This document shows, piece after piece, positions 44,321-54,899 of a stretch of 64,000 bases of DNA (its first letter is position 1; every line of letters begins with the position of its first letter). Both the position numbers and the translations under genes were made by a program. This DNA is from Palaemon carinicauda (lineage: Eukaryota; Arthropoda; Malacostraca; Decapoda; Palaemonidae): contig NC_090731.1 in assembly GCF_036898095.1 (NCBI RefSeq), positions 150,352,402-150,416,401 on the forward strand, in the 5' to 3' direction. Under the pieces are notes generated by a model. The model searched no databases. It was not told the DNA's origin and saw nothing but the letters and a program-made list of their open reading frames with translations.

Positions 44321-44517
44321 GGAGAAAATTGGTTCTTGTTGACAAGAAGTACCTGAGTACCTACTCGACAGATGTCGCTGTTGTTGTACACCCCCACCTG
44401 TATAGCGATCGCTGGCGTATCCCGACCGTAGGTTTTTTCTGTCGGGCAACAGAGTTGCAGCTACATGATCATCGGGTAAGTATATTCAAAAATTTATTTT
44501 ACTAAGGAAAATAACAT
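44321..44517 (+). repeat. Right terminal inverted repeat of B
   Basis: It mirrors 38061-38220 and extends further with a right-end-specific tail, 'gtatattcaaaaatttattt' then 'tactaaggaaaataac'. The final bases 'cgggtaagtatatt' contain a consensus 5' splice-site sequence. Confidence 0.87.
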
Positions 44518-44536
44518 ATTTCTAGAAGTTATCCCC

Positions 44537-44631
44537 CATTTGTTCCGTAACCGAAATACAAACCACGCTATTTACACAGGGTTTACCTTTTAGCGCAGCT
44601 GAAATGGCTAGCCATTAGAATTTAACGAGGG
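44537..44631 (+). repeat. Left terminus of E
   Basis: 'catttgttccgtaaccgaaa' starts the element. Its complement appears in the internal complementary region at 59551-59576. The rest ('tttacacagggtttacctttt' region to 'aacgaggg') mirrors 59765-59835. It is cut at 44631 by the RTE insertion and continues at 46513 with 'attacccccgtgctagttag'. Confidence 0.7.
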
Positions 44632-46512
44632 TTTGCTGAATGTTGAGGATAATAGGGAGGCAGATATAATTGCTGTTCCAGGTGTTGAGGTGCCAGTGAT
44701 GGGAGATGAGAATGAGAGAGAGATTACAATAGAGGAAGTGAGGAGAGCACTAGATGAAACGAGAGTAGGAAAAGCATCTGGTATGGATGGTGTGAAAGCT
44801 GAGATGTTGAAGGAAGGGGGTGTGACTGTACTTGAATGGTTGGTGAGATTGTTTAATGTGTGTTTTGTGTTGTCAATGGTACCAGTAGATTGGGTTTGTG
44901 CATGTATTGTACCACTATATAAGGGTAAGGGAGATGTGCATGAGTGTTGTAATTCAAGAGGTATTAGTTTGTTGAGTGTAGTTGGAAAAGTGTATGGTAG
45001 AGTATTGATTAATAGGATTAAGGATAAAACAGAGAATGCAATCTTGGAAGTACAGGGTGGTTTTAGAAGAGGTAGGGGTTGTATGAATCAGATTTTTACA
45101 GTTAGGCAGATATGGGAGAAATATTTAGCAAAAGGTAAGGAGGTGTATGTTGCGTTTATGGATCTGGAGAAAGCATATGATAGAGTTGATAGGGAAGCAA
45201 TGTGGAATGTGATGAGGTTATATGGAGTTGGTGGAAGGTTGTTGCAAGCAGTGAAAAGTTTCTACAAAGGTAGTAAAGCATGTGTTAGAATAGGAAATGA
45301 AGTGAGTGATTGGTTTCCGGTGAGAGTGGGGCTGAGACAGGGATGTGTGATGTCGCCGTGGTTGTTTAACTTGTATGTTGATGGAGTGGTGAGAGAGGTG
45401 AATGCTCGAGTGCTTGGACGAGGATTAAAACTAGTAGGCGAGAATGACCATGAATGGGAGGTAAATCAGTTGTTGTTTGCGGATGATACTGTACTGGTAG
45501 CAGACACAGAAGAGAAGCTTGACCGACTAGTGACAGAATTTGGAAGGGTGTGTGAGAGAAGGAAGTTGAGAGTTAATGTGGGTAAGAGTAAGGTTATGAG
45601 ATGTACGAGAAGGGAAGGTGGTGCAAGGTTGAATGTCATGTTGAATGGAGAGTTACTTGAGGAGGTGGATCAGTTTAAGTACTTGGGGTCTGTTGTTGCA
45701 GCAAATGGTGGAGTGGAAGCAGATGTACGTCAGAGAGTGAATGAAGGTTGCAAAGTGTTGGGGGCAGTTAAGGGAGTAGTAAAAAATAGAGGGTTGGGCA
45801 TGAATGTAAAGAGAGTTCTATATGAGAAAGTGATTGTACCAACTGTGATGTATGGATCGGAGTTGTGGGGAATGAAAGTGACGGCGAGACAGAAATTGAA
45901 TGTGTTTGAGATGAAGTGTCTAAGGAGTATGGCTGGTGTATCTCGAGTAGATAGGGTTAGGAACGAAGTGGTGAGGGAGAGAACGGGTGTAAGAAATGAG
46001 TTAGCGGCTAGAGTGGATATGAATGTGTTGAGGTGGTTTGGCCATGTTGAGAGAATGGAAAATGGTTGTGTGCTAAAGAAGGTGATTAATGCAAGAGTTG
46101 ATGGGAGAAGTACAAGAGGAAGGCCAAGGTTTGGGTGGATGGATGGTGTGAAGAAAGCTCTGGGTGATAGAAGGATAGATGTGAGAGAGGCAAGAGAGCG
46201 TGCTAGAAATAGGAATGAATGGAGAGCGATTGTGACGCAGTTCCAGTAGGCCCTGCTGCTTCCTCCGGTGCCTTAGATGACCGCGGAGGTAGCAGCAGTA
46301 GGGGACTCAGCATTATGAAGCTTCATCTGTGGTGGAAATGTGGGAGGTTGGGCTGTGGCACCCTAGCAGTACCAGCTGAACTCGGTTGAGTCCCTGGTTA
46401 AGCTGAAGGAACGTAGAGAGTAGAGGTCCCCTTTTTTGTTTTGTTTCATTGTTGGTGTCGGCTACCCCCCAAAATTGGGGGAAGTGCCTGGGTATATGTG
46501 TGTGTGTGTGTA
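44632..46512 (+). mobile_element. RTE-type LINE, 5'-truncated, inserted in E
   Basis: It carries the reverse transcriptase C-terminal half (44633-46249), a 260-bp 3' UTR with a hairpin-like 'ggctaccccccaaaattggg' and a (TG)n microsatellite tail (about 46494-46512), as RTE elements commonly end. Both flanks are E sequence: 'aacgaggg' before and 'attaccccc' after match the uninterrupted right end of E at 59755-59790. Confidence 0.8.
44633..46249 (+). CDS. RTE-type non-LTR reverse transcriptase (5'-truncated)
   Basis: A frame of about 538 residues that is open to the truncation point; there is no genuine start codon, and the endonuclease domain is missing. RT motifs in order: 'GKASGMDGVKAEML', 'RGISLLSVVGKVYGRVL', 'QGGFRRGRGCMNQIF', 'VAFMDLEKAYDRVDR' (catalytic Asp), 'GLRQGCVMSPWLFNLYVD', 'LLFADDTVLVA' (catalytic box FADD) and the thumb 'FKYLGSVV'. 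The C-terminal region ('LRWFGHVERM', 'RGRPRFGWMDGV') is typical of RTE/BovB-like LINEs. No frameshift was seen, which suggests a young insertion. Confidence 0.88.
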   Translation: MLNVEDNREADIIAVPGVEVPVMGDENEREITIEEVRRALDETRVGKASGMDGVKAEMLKEGGVTVLEWLVRLFNVCFVLSMVPVDWVCACIVPLYKGKGDVHECCNSRGISLLSVVGKVYGRVLINRIKDKTENAILEVQGGFRRGRGCMNQIFTVRQIWEKYLAKGKEVYVAFMDLEKAYDRVDREAMWNVMRLYGVGGRLLQAVKSFYKGSKACVRIGNEVSDWFPVRVGLRQGCVMSPWLFNLYVDGVVREVNARVLGRGLKLVGENDHEWEVNQLLFADDTVLVADTEEKLDRLVTEFGRVCERRKLRVNVGKSKVMRCTRREGGARLNVMLNGELLEEVDQFKYLGSVVAANGGVEADVRQRVNEGCKVLGAVKGVVKNRGLGMNVKRVLYEKVIVPTVMYGSELWGMKVTARQKLNVFEMKCLRSMAGVSRVDRVRNEVVRERTGVRNELAARVDMNVLRWFGHVERMENGCVLKKVINARVDGRSTRGRPRFGWMDGVKKALGDRRIDVREARERARNRNEWRAIVTQFQ

Positions 46513-47445
46513 TTACCCCCGTGCTAGTTAGCGGGGGGGTAGGGGAGTGGTAGCTAGCTACCCCTCCCCTCCCTCACACACAGATGAATGCTCACTTTCA
46601 CTTTTGGCTCGTACTGTGACAGACGTCTCTGTCTTGGTCCTCTCTTGGCAGCCATTGTTTGTTTTGTCTTTACTTAATCGCTTACTTTTCATTTACTCAA
46701 TATATATGTAAACATGTTTTCATGTTTGTATACATATTTGAGTATAGAAATCAGTAAGTTTCCTTTTCAGATTTGTGTGTGTAGTGTAACCCTCGTTTAT
46801 CGCGGTAGATAGGTTCCAGACGCGGGCGCGATAGGTGAAAATCCGCGAAGTAGTGACAGCATATTTACCTATTTATTTAACATGTATATTCGGACTTTTA
46901 AAACCTTCCCTTGTACGTAGTACTGTTAACAAACCACCCTTTAATGTACAGAACACTTAATGCATGTACTACAGCACCCTAAACTAAAACAGGCACAAAT
47001 ATTAAAGGCGATTTTATATCATGTGTTTCCTAAACACCTAAAAAGCACGATAAAAAATGGCAACCAATGTTTTGTTTACGTTCATCTCTGATCATAATGA
47101 AGAAACAAACTCATTTAGTGTACACATATATGTATAGGTTAGTTTTTGCATCGATTATATTGATTATACAGTACTGTATGTTGATTTTTTTATTACCAAT
47201 GTTTTAGTTTACGTATTTTTCTTAGGACTTCCAAATGAAATCTTTTTCTTTATGACGCCGCCTGAAACGACGGCGTGTACGCTCAGTAAACAACCACGCT
47301 CAGAACAAACAAGGCATTTAACGCGCATGATGATAGTGATAAATAATGATACAGTACATACAGTATTTACAGTAAAAGCATTTACAAAATATGTTACCTT
47401 ACAAATATAAATTATACAGTACTTGTACGTAGCAAAACAGGAAAA

Positions 47446-47451
<6 letters not shown>

Positions 47452-47529
<78 letters not shown>
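47452..47529 (+). repeat. (GA)n microsatellite
   Basis: About 39 uninterrupted GA dinucleotides inside the Tigger element, downstream of the transposase. A (CT)n tract lies on the other side of the gene. Confidence 0.98.
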
Positions 47530-47533
<4 letters not shown>

Positions 47534-47801
47534 TTTACGTACGAATGTAAATTTTAAACAAAAAAAATATGATAGGTTACAACATGTAGACTTTTAAAAC
47601 CTTCCCTTTAACTTAATGCATACGTACGTACATTACTAAACTATAAAACAGGTTAAAGTAAAAAATAAAGATTGTTACTGTACTCACCACGAAAGAAGTT
47701 CAAGAAAAACTTGAATGACGATGGCGATGAATTTGCTGCACAGTAGAAATGATGATGATGAAGCTGATGATGTGTTCTACTGTGCAGTCAATGATAGTAT
47801 T

Positions 47802-49682
47802 TTACGTCTCTTCACACGGAGGTGTCTTTTCCTGGGACACCTCTTCAACTTCTTCCTGGGAAACTTCTTCAATTTCTTCCGAAGGCGTACTAGCAGGAGG
47901 AACTGGCTCTTTTTTGCGAGGCTGGAAGAACATTGTGATCGGAAGTTGTTGCCGCTGCTTCTTTTTTCGATCCAAGAGCATCCTGTAGGGAGTCATGATG
48001 TCATCGACCTTATTTGAGAATTGCATCGAGCGAACCATATCCTCGTCCCACTCTTGTAACATTTCTTTCGCCTCCTTCATATGGTTGCAGAACTTGGCAA
48101 GCCGTTCTAATGTTAAGCCCGTTTCTTCGACATTTTCTTGGGTCTCTTCCTGGGTACCCTCACTCTCTTCCTCACTTGCCGATTTCGTCAGGTCTTCGAG
48201 GTCTGCGTCAGTTAGGGGCTGGGAATGGCAGTCCAACAACTCGTCGACGTCTTCAGTCGTCATGTCGCCAAACCCGTCACCTCCAATTATGGCAGCCAAC
48301 TGCACAGATTTCCGTATTGCAGAGTGTTGGATTTCCGACGGAGTAAATCCCTTGTCGTCGTAAACAATATCGGGCCACAGCTTCTTCCAGCTCGCATTCA
48401 CGGTTGCAGGTTTCATCTCTTGAAGTGCCTTTTGAATATTCTGCAGGCACGTGGCTATGGTGTACTGCCGCCAGTACGCCTTCAAGTTGAAATCTTCATC
48501 CTCGTCATCTTGGGCAGCATCCACACACGCAACGAGGTCCGCCAAGGTATTCTTCGTGTAGAGGGCCTTGAACGCCCTGATAACCCCCTGGTCCATCGGT
48601 TGAATTAATGACGTGGTGTTGGGTGGTAGGAACTCAACCTGAACGCCCTCACGCGACAGGTCAGTTGCGTGTCCACCAGCGTTATCCATAATGAGAAGGA
48701 TCTTGAATGGCAAGCCCTTCTCTAAGAGATATTCATGGACTTGCGGGATGAAACACTGGTGGAACCAGTTGGAGGTCAGCATCTTCGTAATCCATGCTTT
48801 TTGATTATGCATCCAGTACACGGGAAGGAGATTCTTATTTTTATTTTTCAAAGCGCGAGGATTTTTCGACTTATAAATAAGCCCCGGCTTTAACAAAAAT
48901 CCAGCAGCATTGCCACACATCACGAGGGTAACGCGATCCTTGAATGCCTTAAAGCCAGAGGCTTTGGCTTCCTCTTTGAACAGGAAAGTTCGCGACGGCA
49001 TTCTCTTCCAAAACAAGCCGGTTTCATCCATATTAAACACTTGTTCCGGCTTGTATCCACCTTCAGCGATAATGTTCTTGAAAGTCTGGTTCACGTAAGT
49101 TTCAGCAGCGGCAGTGTCAGCGGAAGCAGACTCCCCATGCAGGGAAACGCTTTTCAGGGCGAAGCGTTTCTGAAACTTCGCGAACCATCCTTTGCTTGCG
49201 GAAAAACGTTTCTGAGGCTGGGAATCAGTGGATGTCCCTGGTTGAGGATCATCTGCATCATCATCATCTTCAGCATGGTTGCCGTCGTCGTCTTTAGGTT
49301 CCTTTGCAGCAAAATTCTCATATAAGCTCAAAGCCTTTGTTTGGATGGTGTTCGTATCCAACGCTATGTTCTTCTTCCGGCAGTCGGCAATCCACACAGC
49401 TAAAGCACCTTCCATGCGTACGATCGTTTTATTACGCGTTGTAACGACTCGCTTCGCTGATCTGCTAAAGGTGATTGCAGCAGTCTTTCTAATGTTCGCC
49501 TCGTCCTTTTTGATATAGCGAACGGTGGATTCGTTGATGCCAAAATGGCGGCCGGCGGCCGCGTAACTTCTACCATCTTTTAACATGTCGAGAAGCGTAA
49601 CCTTCTCAGCTATCGTCATCATCCTTCGGTGGCGTTTAGGCTCACTACCAGCCTTACTAGAAGCAGAACGCTTGGGAGGCAT
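47802..49682 (-). CDS. Tigger-type transposase (intact)
   Basis: 626 residues with no interruption. The N-terminus has a CENP-B-type helix-turn-helix ('KVTLLDMLKDGRSYAAAGRH', 'INESTVRYIKK') followed by a second DNA-binding half ('SASKGWFAKFQKRF'). The DDE_1 catalytic core has Asp in 'FNMDETGLFWK', Asp in 'LLIMDNAGGH' and the third in 'SLIQPMDQGVI', consistent with a DDD triad. The C-terminus is acidic with 'EEVSQEE' repeats. It would bind the element ends and cut and paste into TA sites. The Met at 49682 (MPPKRSASS) fits the usual start. A domesticated CENP-B/jerky-like gene is unlikely because inverted repeats flank it. Confidence 0.92.
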   Translation of the reverse strand: MPPKRSASSKAGSEPKRHRRMMTIAEKVTLLDMLKDGRSYAAAGRHFGINESTVRYIKKDEANIRKTAAITFSRSAKRVVTTRNKTIVRMEGALAVWIADCRKKNIALDTNTIQTKALSLYENFAAKEPKDDDGNHAEDDDDADDPQPGTSTDSQPQKRFSASKGWFAKFQKRFALKSVSLHGESASADTAAAETYVNQTFKNIIAEGGYKPEQVFNMDETGLFWKRMPSRTFLFKEEAKASGFKAFKDRVTLVMCGNAAGFLLKPGLIYKSKNPRALKNKNKNLLPVYWMHNQKAWITKMLTSNWFHQCFIPQVHEYLLEKGLPFKILLIMDNAGGHATDLSREGVQVEFLPPNTTSLIQPMDQGVIRAFKALYTKNTLADLVACVDAAQDDEDEDFNLKAYWRQYTIATCLQNIQKALQEMKPATVNASWKKLWPDIVYDDKGFTPSEIQHSAIRKSVQLAAIIGGDGFGDMTTEDVDELLDCHSQPLTDADLEDLTKSASEEESEGTQEETQENVEETGLTLERLAKFCNHMKEAKEMLQEWDEDMVRSMQFSNKVDDIMTPYRMLLDRKKKQRQQLPITMFFQPRKKEPVPPASTPSEEIEEVSQEEVEEVSQEKTPPCEET

Positions 49683-50009
49683 TGTACAGTAGGATTTAAC
49701 AGAAAGTTCAACAAAAAGTTCAACTTAAAACAGTCGCACACAGCACAGATTAAACTTCACAAACTTAAGAACGTCTACTCAGCAATACGCGGAAAGAGAA
49801 AGTGAACGATCCAGCCCCGCGAGAACTTTGATGCTGCGGGTAGAAGATGCGGGCAAAACACCAATCACAGGCTAGATAACAAAACTTGAGTTTTGATTCG
49901 TCATCTATCAGCGCTTGAACCAATCACAACCCGTCTTACAGTACATGGTGCGTTGGTTACTCATAGAAGATGCCCCGCGCATACTGAACGTACGTACAGT
50001 AGATTAAGT

Positions 50010-50150
50010 ACAATACCGTAATAATAATAAATAATGATAATAATACTGTACAGTAATAATAATAATAATAATGATTAATAATAATAACAATAATAATTTT
50101 ATTAACAACAACAACAATAATAATAATAATAACAATAATAATAAAAATTT
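50010..50150 (+). repeat. AAT/AAC-rich low-complexity tract
   Basis: Imperfect runs of 'aataataat' and 'aacaacaac' inside the Tigger element, upstream of the transposase. Translation gives spurious poly-Asn. Confidence 0.9.
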
Positions 50151-50165
50151 ACGTACGCTATTTTA

Positions 50166-50168
<3 letters not shown>

Positions 50169-50217
<49 letters not shown>
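50169..50217 (+). repeat. (CT)n microsatellite
   Basis: About 24 CT units within the Tigger element on the opposite side of the transposase from the (GA)n tract; the two tracts are reverse complements. Confidence 0.98.
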
Positions 50218-50223
<6 letters not shown>

Positions 50224-51824
50224 TTACAGTATTCGAAATGTGATTTTTGCAACAAAGAATATTATTGGATGCAGTACTGTACTACGTACGTATACGTACA
50301 AAAGATTCATGGAAAAGAAGCACATCCATTACAGTACACACCATTCTAATATGGTATGACTGCATCTGATTTGCGTTTCATGTTTGATTTAATTTTACTA
50401 CGTACTGAATTATCGTATGATCACATTCTCTTTTCGTGTTTTATTTCTTTCTGTGCTGAATTATATATCATATGTAATGCAATGAACAATCAGTGAGAGC
50501 AGATATTACTAATTACAGTATTAATGGAATTACAGGTAACAAAATATCGTATTTGGTTGTCTTCAGATTTCGCGGTATTTTCGAATTTTCCGGAAAATCC
50601 GCGATATGTATATATATATGGGTTATGGGAAAACCCCGCGAAGTGGTGAATCCGCAATTGTCGAACCGCGAAGTAGCGAGGGTTCACTGTACTTATCTAC
50701 GTGGTGTCCTCGGCAGTTGGCCGCCACGGCGTTATGGGTGGCGATCGAGTTTGACTTATGTCTTTCTCTCTCTCTCTCTCTCTCTTGACGTCGTTCACCC
50801 TTTTACTACGTGTTACTACGCCCTTGTAGCTTCCTTTCCGTGTGGGGGGGTTGCTACGCCGTACGTTTGTCTCAATTATTTTATGAATCTAATTGTATTT
50901 GTTGATTTTTCAGCTTTGTAGAACGATTCCTTTCGGGGTTTTCGTTCTTTCTTTAGTGTTCATTCATTTTTAAATTACATAATTACATAGTTACATAATT
51001 ATAATTGTTATAATTCTGTTTTGGTTACAGCTCTCCTTCCGTGAGTGTAAGTGGTTGTGAGGGCACGTGCCTGTTGTGTAATTCTTGTTTCCTTTCCCTC
51101 GGGATTCCTCTTCGGAGCCTTCCCGGGGGAATGAATGTGTACTAATGTTTTTTTGTTTTATTTTTTTACAGTTACCGATCTAGTTCGTTTCTGTAATATG
51201 GCAACGGTGTGAGCTGTCTTGTTGAGTCCTGGGGATTCGGCTGTTGCTGCCTTCCCCCTTGTGTTTTCGTCAGGGGCGTGTCTCCTTCTACTGGAAGTAC
51301 TCCCGTGACGACGGACAGCTCTCCAGTTCATTTTAGAACTCTCAGGAGGCTTGCCTCCTTGGGCAGGTAACTTTCCTTCCGAGGGAAGTTTTTCCTGTCC
51401 AGGCTTGAGTTTTTCCCCTTATGGAGGGTTCTCCTCTTGCCTTTTTTTCGTGCGACTATGCTCTTGGTGCTGAGCGGTCACACCTGCAGTTTCGCTCAAG
51501 GGGCTGGGCAACTGCAGGAGCTCCTCTTCGGAGGATTGCTCCTTTTAGGTCACTGCTGACCAGTCTCTTCTACGAAGTGTTTCTCTTTCGTTTGCGAGAG
51601 AGTACACTCATAGAGACTCCTATTCGGAGGTTTCTTCTATTGCTGTTGCTGTTGGCCTCCCTCGCCGTAAGGCCCACCGTCCGCCTCGTCGTAAGGGCCT
51701 CTCATCTCCCTATAAGGGTGCTTGAGGCGCCTTTTTGAATCTCCGTTTGCAGCCTACAACTCCTTTTTCTCGATCTTCCGCCTTGGTGCAAATGGACAGC
51801 AGTCTGATCTCGTCTTCTGACGGG

Positions 51825-51905
51825 CAACGGTCTTCCCGACGGACAACGGTCTTCCCGACGGACAACGGTCTTCCCGACGGACAGTGGTCTTCCGACGGAC
51901 ATCAG
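51825..51905 (+). repeat. Short tandem repeat in E
   Basis: Three to four copies of a roughly 20-bp unit built on 'cttcccgacggacaacggt', the last diverged. Start of the repeat-rich block of E. Confidence 0.8.
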
Positions 51906-52384
51906 TCTCCCGGCGGACAACGATCCCTTCGGGGCAAAGGGTTGCCTCCCACGGGGGTTCTTCCCTTGCGTGTCAGGGTTTCCCTGTGCGCCCTTCGGCT
52001 GTGTTCTCTCCTGCTCCTGCTCAGTGTTAGCGCACAGGCGCTCTTCTGCTCATCAGCGCTCTCCTGTTAGTCAGCGCTTTCATGATGATCATCCCTGCTG
52101 TTCCTGCTGGTTCCTGTTACGCGCCCTGTGCGCCCACGTTCGCCCTCGCGATCTAGAACTTCGGTTCAGGTCGGGGTCAAGGACTCTTCTTCTATACGCA
52201 GGCTTCCACGCGTAGCCTTCTGCTCGTCAGCGATCATCAGCCCGCCAGCGATCATCAGCTCGCCAGCGATCACCTGTCTCTCGGCGATCTCCGGATCGCC
52301 CGCGTGTTTTACAGCTGGCACACCAACGTTCTCCAACTCTTCTGAAGGAACATGGTTCGCCAGCTACTAGCTCACCAGCGCATG

Positions 52385-52790
52385 CTGATCGCCATCGCCC
52401 GACCCTCAACTGCGGATGCTGATCGCCATCGCGCGACCCTCAACTGCGGATGCTGATCGCCATCGCGCGACCCTCAACTGCGGATGCTGATCGCCATCGC
52501 GCGACCCTCAACTGCGGATGCTGATCGCCATCGCGCGACCCTCAACTGCGGATGCTGATCGCCATCGCGCGACCCTCAACTGCGGATGCTGATCGCCATC
52601 GCGCGACCCTCAACTGCGGATGCTGATCGCCATCGCGCGACCCTCAACTGCGGATGCTGATCGCCATCGCGCGACCCTCAACTGCGGATGCTGATCGCCA
52701 TCGCGCGACCCTCAACTGCGGATGCTGATCGCCATCGCGCGACCCTCAACTGCGGATGCTGATCGCCATCGCGCGACCGCCCACCTGCGG
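52385..52790 (+). repeat. 34-bp minisatellite in E
   Basis: About twelve near-identical head-to-tail copies of a 34-bp unit ('ctgatcgccatcgcgcgacc' then 'ctcaactgcggatg'). Diverged copies continue to about 53020 with 'cacctgcgcatgctgatc' variants. There are no unique spacers, so it is not a CRISPR array. 34 is not a multiple of three, so the array cannot keep one reading frame. Confidence 0.95.
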
Positions 52791-54483
52791 ATGCTGATCA
52801 CCATCGTGCGACCCTGCGCATGCTGATAGCCATCGCGCGATCGTCCACCTGCAGAGGCTGCTCGCCATTGCGCGACCGCCCATCTGCGCATGCTGATCAC
52901 CATCGCGCGATCGCCCTCCTGCACATGCTGCTCGCGATCGCTCACCTTCGCATATTGCTCGCCAACGCACGATCGCTCACCTGCGCATGCTGTTCGACCA
53001 TCGCGTCGGCATAACACAACGCGCCATCGCCAACCTGCGCGTTAGCCGCTCACCAGCTCACCACCGATCGCTTGTTGATCCATATCGCCAGCGGTCTTCC
53101 TCGCCCACGCGGCAGCGTGTTTCCTCGCCATCGCGCTAACGCTTTGCGTTCGCCGCCTCGGACTCGCGCTCATCCACCTGCCCACCATCACGACCGCATC
53201 GCCTGCGCGCCCGCGCGCGACCGCTCGCCCGCGCGCCCGCGCGACCGCTCGCCCGCGCGACCGCTCGCCTGTGCGCCCGCGCGACCATTCGCCTGCGCGC
53301 CCACACGCCCACGTGCCTGCACGTCTACGCTCATGCGCGTCCGCGCCCATGCTCTCCAATGTTCGCCCACGCGCGAACCAACGGTTTTCCATCGCGCGGA
53401 CGGATGGTGTTCCGTCGCGCGAAGCTACAGTGTTTCTTCGCACAAACGTCGGCTTATTTCTTGCAGTATCCATTGCTCGTCTATGGGTTATCGCTCGCCG
53501 ACCACCAGCTCTCGCCCTTCCTACCACGCTCGCCCTCCTTCTGCCCTCCTTCGCTCACCTTCGTTTGCGTTACCCGCGCATGGGCGCTTCCACGTTCGCC
53601 CACGCGAAAATCTTTGAATTACTGTCGCGCGAGCTCCAGGGCGATTGCGACCACGATTCCCAATGGGGTTTTTGCAGCATGGCCAGCCTGGCGAGTTCTT
53701 CTGGAGCGTATTTCCAGAACACGGCCTCACCCCGTAAACGCAGAGCATGGCACTTGCAAGAATAGGAGAAACTTAAGGGAGATCTGAGCAACACTCCTCT
53801 TTCCTGAACCTGGGTTAGCCCTTCCCCGTCATTTCCTGGAAGGATTTTTTGGCGGGGGGGGGCTTTCCGTTCGAGATTTCTCCATCGGACAAGGGGTGAC
53901 TGCTTACCCCTTCCTCTGGGAGCTTACCGGGTTCTTTCCCTCCTCGGTTACGTCGACGGCTTCACCCCCGGCCTCCTCAGTCGATCCTTTCTTGTAAGAA
54001 AGGATCTGAGAGGGGATGTCCTTAGTCGACCTCTCAGCCCTGATCAAGTTTGTCGAACAAACTTCGGCCAGCGTAGACCAGCAGAATCGATCAGACTGGT
54101 AACGAGGCGACAGGACTCCTTAAACCCTGGATCGGAAGGACGGGTACTTTCAGTTTCCATTCCATCCATCTTCCAGGGTGCTCGTCGAATTCAGCCTAGA
54201 CTGCAAGTATTCCTGCTTATGATGCAGTGTGGCTATCCCGCCGTGGCATAGCAGGTTTGTTTCCCCAGAGAACTCTCCCTGCCTTCCTCTTGGCCGCTCA
54301 GGTGCAGGCTTCCGCCTCCTCTGCTGTTTGGAGGGCTGTTCAACTCCGGTAGGCTGGGGTTCGACCTTCTTCAGCGCCGGGACAAGCTTCCGGATGCTTA
54401 CCATGAGTGTGGGCTCATGGTATTTTGCTTGGAGCCTTGCCTTCCTCTGCCTCAACATCTGGAGTATCTGGCCATGATATTGA

Positions 54484-54591
54484 GTCAACGGCCTTACCAC
54501 GTTGGAAACCCCGCTTCTCGTCCGTCCAGCGAGGTTAAGCAACGTCGGTACTTGGATGGGTGACCACCTGGGGACGCCAGATTCTGTTACC
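54484..54591 (+). pseudogene. 5S rRNA-derived segment, copy 1 in E
   Basis: Colinear with 5S rRNA over about 108 bp: 'caacggccttaccacgttgg', 'cttctcgtccg', 'ggttaagcaacgtcgg', then 'tacttggatgggtgacc' and 'cctggggacgccag'. About 10 bp are missing between 'acgtcgg' and 'tacttgg', which lies inside the internal promoter between box A and box C. It lacks the usual 3' oligo(T) terminator. So it is 5S-derived but not a normal 5S gene. Confidence 0.82.
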
Positions 54592-54899
54592 ACATCCTCC
54601 GAGCCTTCCTTTCGGTTGACTGTGGCAAGACTGAGGAGAGTCGCAGTACCTGTTCTCAGTCAAGCAGAGCTTTCAGCCCTACCTTGGAACGTTTCCTAGT
54701 TCTCCTTTCCTCATTGACCCGTCTATAGTCCGAACGGTCGCCTCAGGATAAGTTCCATGTGGGGCGATCCAAGTTCCGGTGGCTTCAGGCAATGTTTAAC
54801 CGGACTTCCTGGCCCCTATGGGACGAGTGGAACTATTAGACCTGCAATGGGTGTTGACCTATTGAGCCTCTTGATGGTAGTGGATATTCTCGTCCTTTC

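Larger units (their letters stand above)
38046..44517 (+). mobile_element. DIRS-type retrotransposon B (apparently complete)
   Basis: A 6.5 kb element with left inverted repeat (38046-38220), gag (38424-40823), RT/RNase H (40633-42882), tyrosine recombinase (to 43781), internal complementary region (44183-44274) and right inverted repeat (44321-44517). All three frames are uninterrupted and catalytic motifs are present. The ends differ from each other outside the shared repeat, and the internal region contains complements of both. It is the best candidate for an autonomous copy here. No methyltransferase domain, found in some DIRS elements, was seen. Confidence 0.92.
46782..50691 (-). mobile_element. 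Tigger/pogo-type DNA transposon, inserted in E
   Basis: The ends are imperfect inverted repeats: left 'gtaaccctcgtttatcgcgg' (46787) against the complement of right 'ccgcgaagtagcgagggttc' (50666-50685). A TA-like dinucleotide flanks the right end. The transposase is on the minus strand at 47802-49682. Subterminal regions contain further 'ccgcgaagtagtg'-type repeats, (GA)n and (CT)n microsatellites and an AAT-rich stretch. Sequence outside (46513-46781 and from 50692) belongs to E. Confidence 0.8.

Noticed and set aside
47802..49682. Domesticated CENP-B/jerky-like host gene
   Set aside because: Terminal inverted repeats flank it, and it sits inside another mobile element.
52385..52790. CRISPR-like array of evenly spaced repeats
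   Set aside because: The units are head-to-tail with no unique spacers, and the context is a eukaryotic intron; this is a minisatellite.
53042..53617. Arg/Ala/Pro-rich frames of up to 181 codons in E
   Set aside because: They come from GC-rich minisatellite sequence, overlap on both strands, and resemble no protein.
54484..54591. Functional 5S rRNA gene
   Set aside because: About 10 bp are missing inside the internal promoter and mature region, several other mismatches occur, and no oligo(T) terminator follows.
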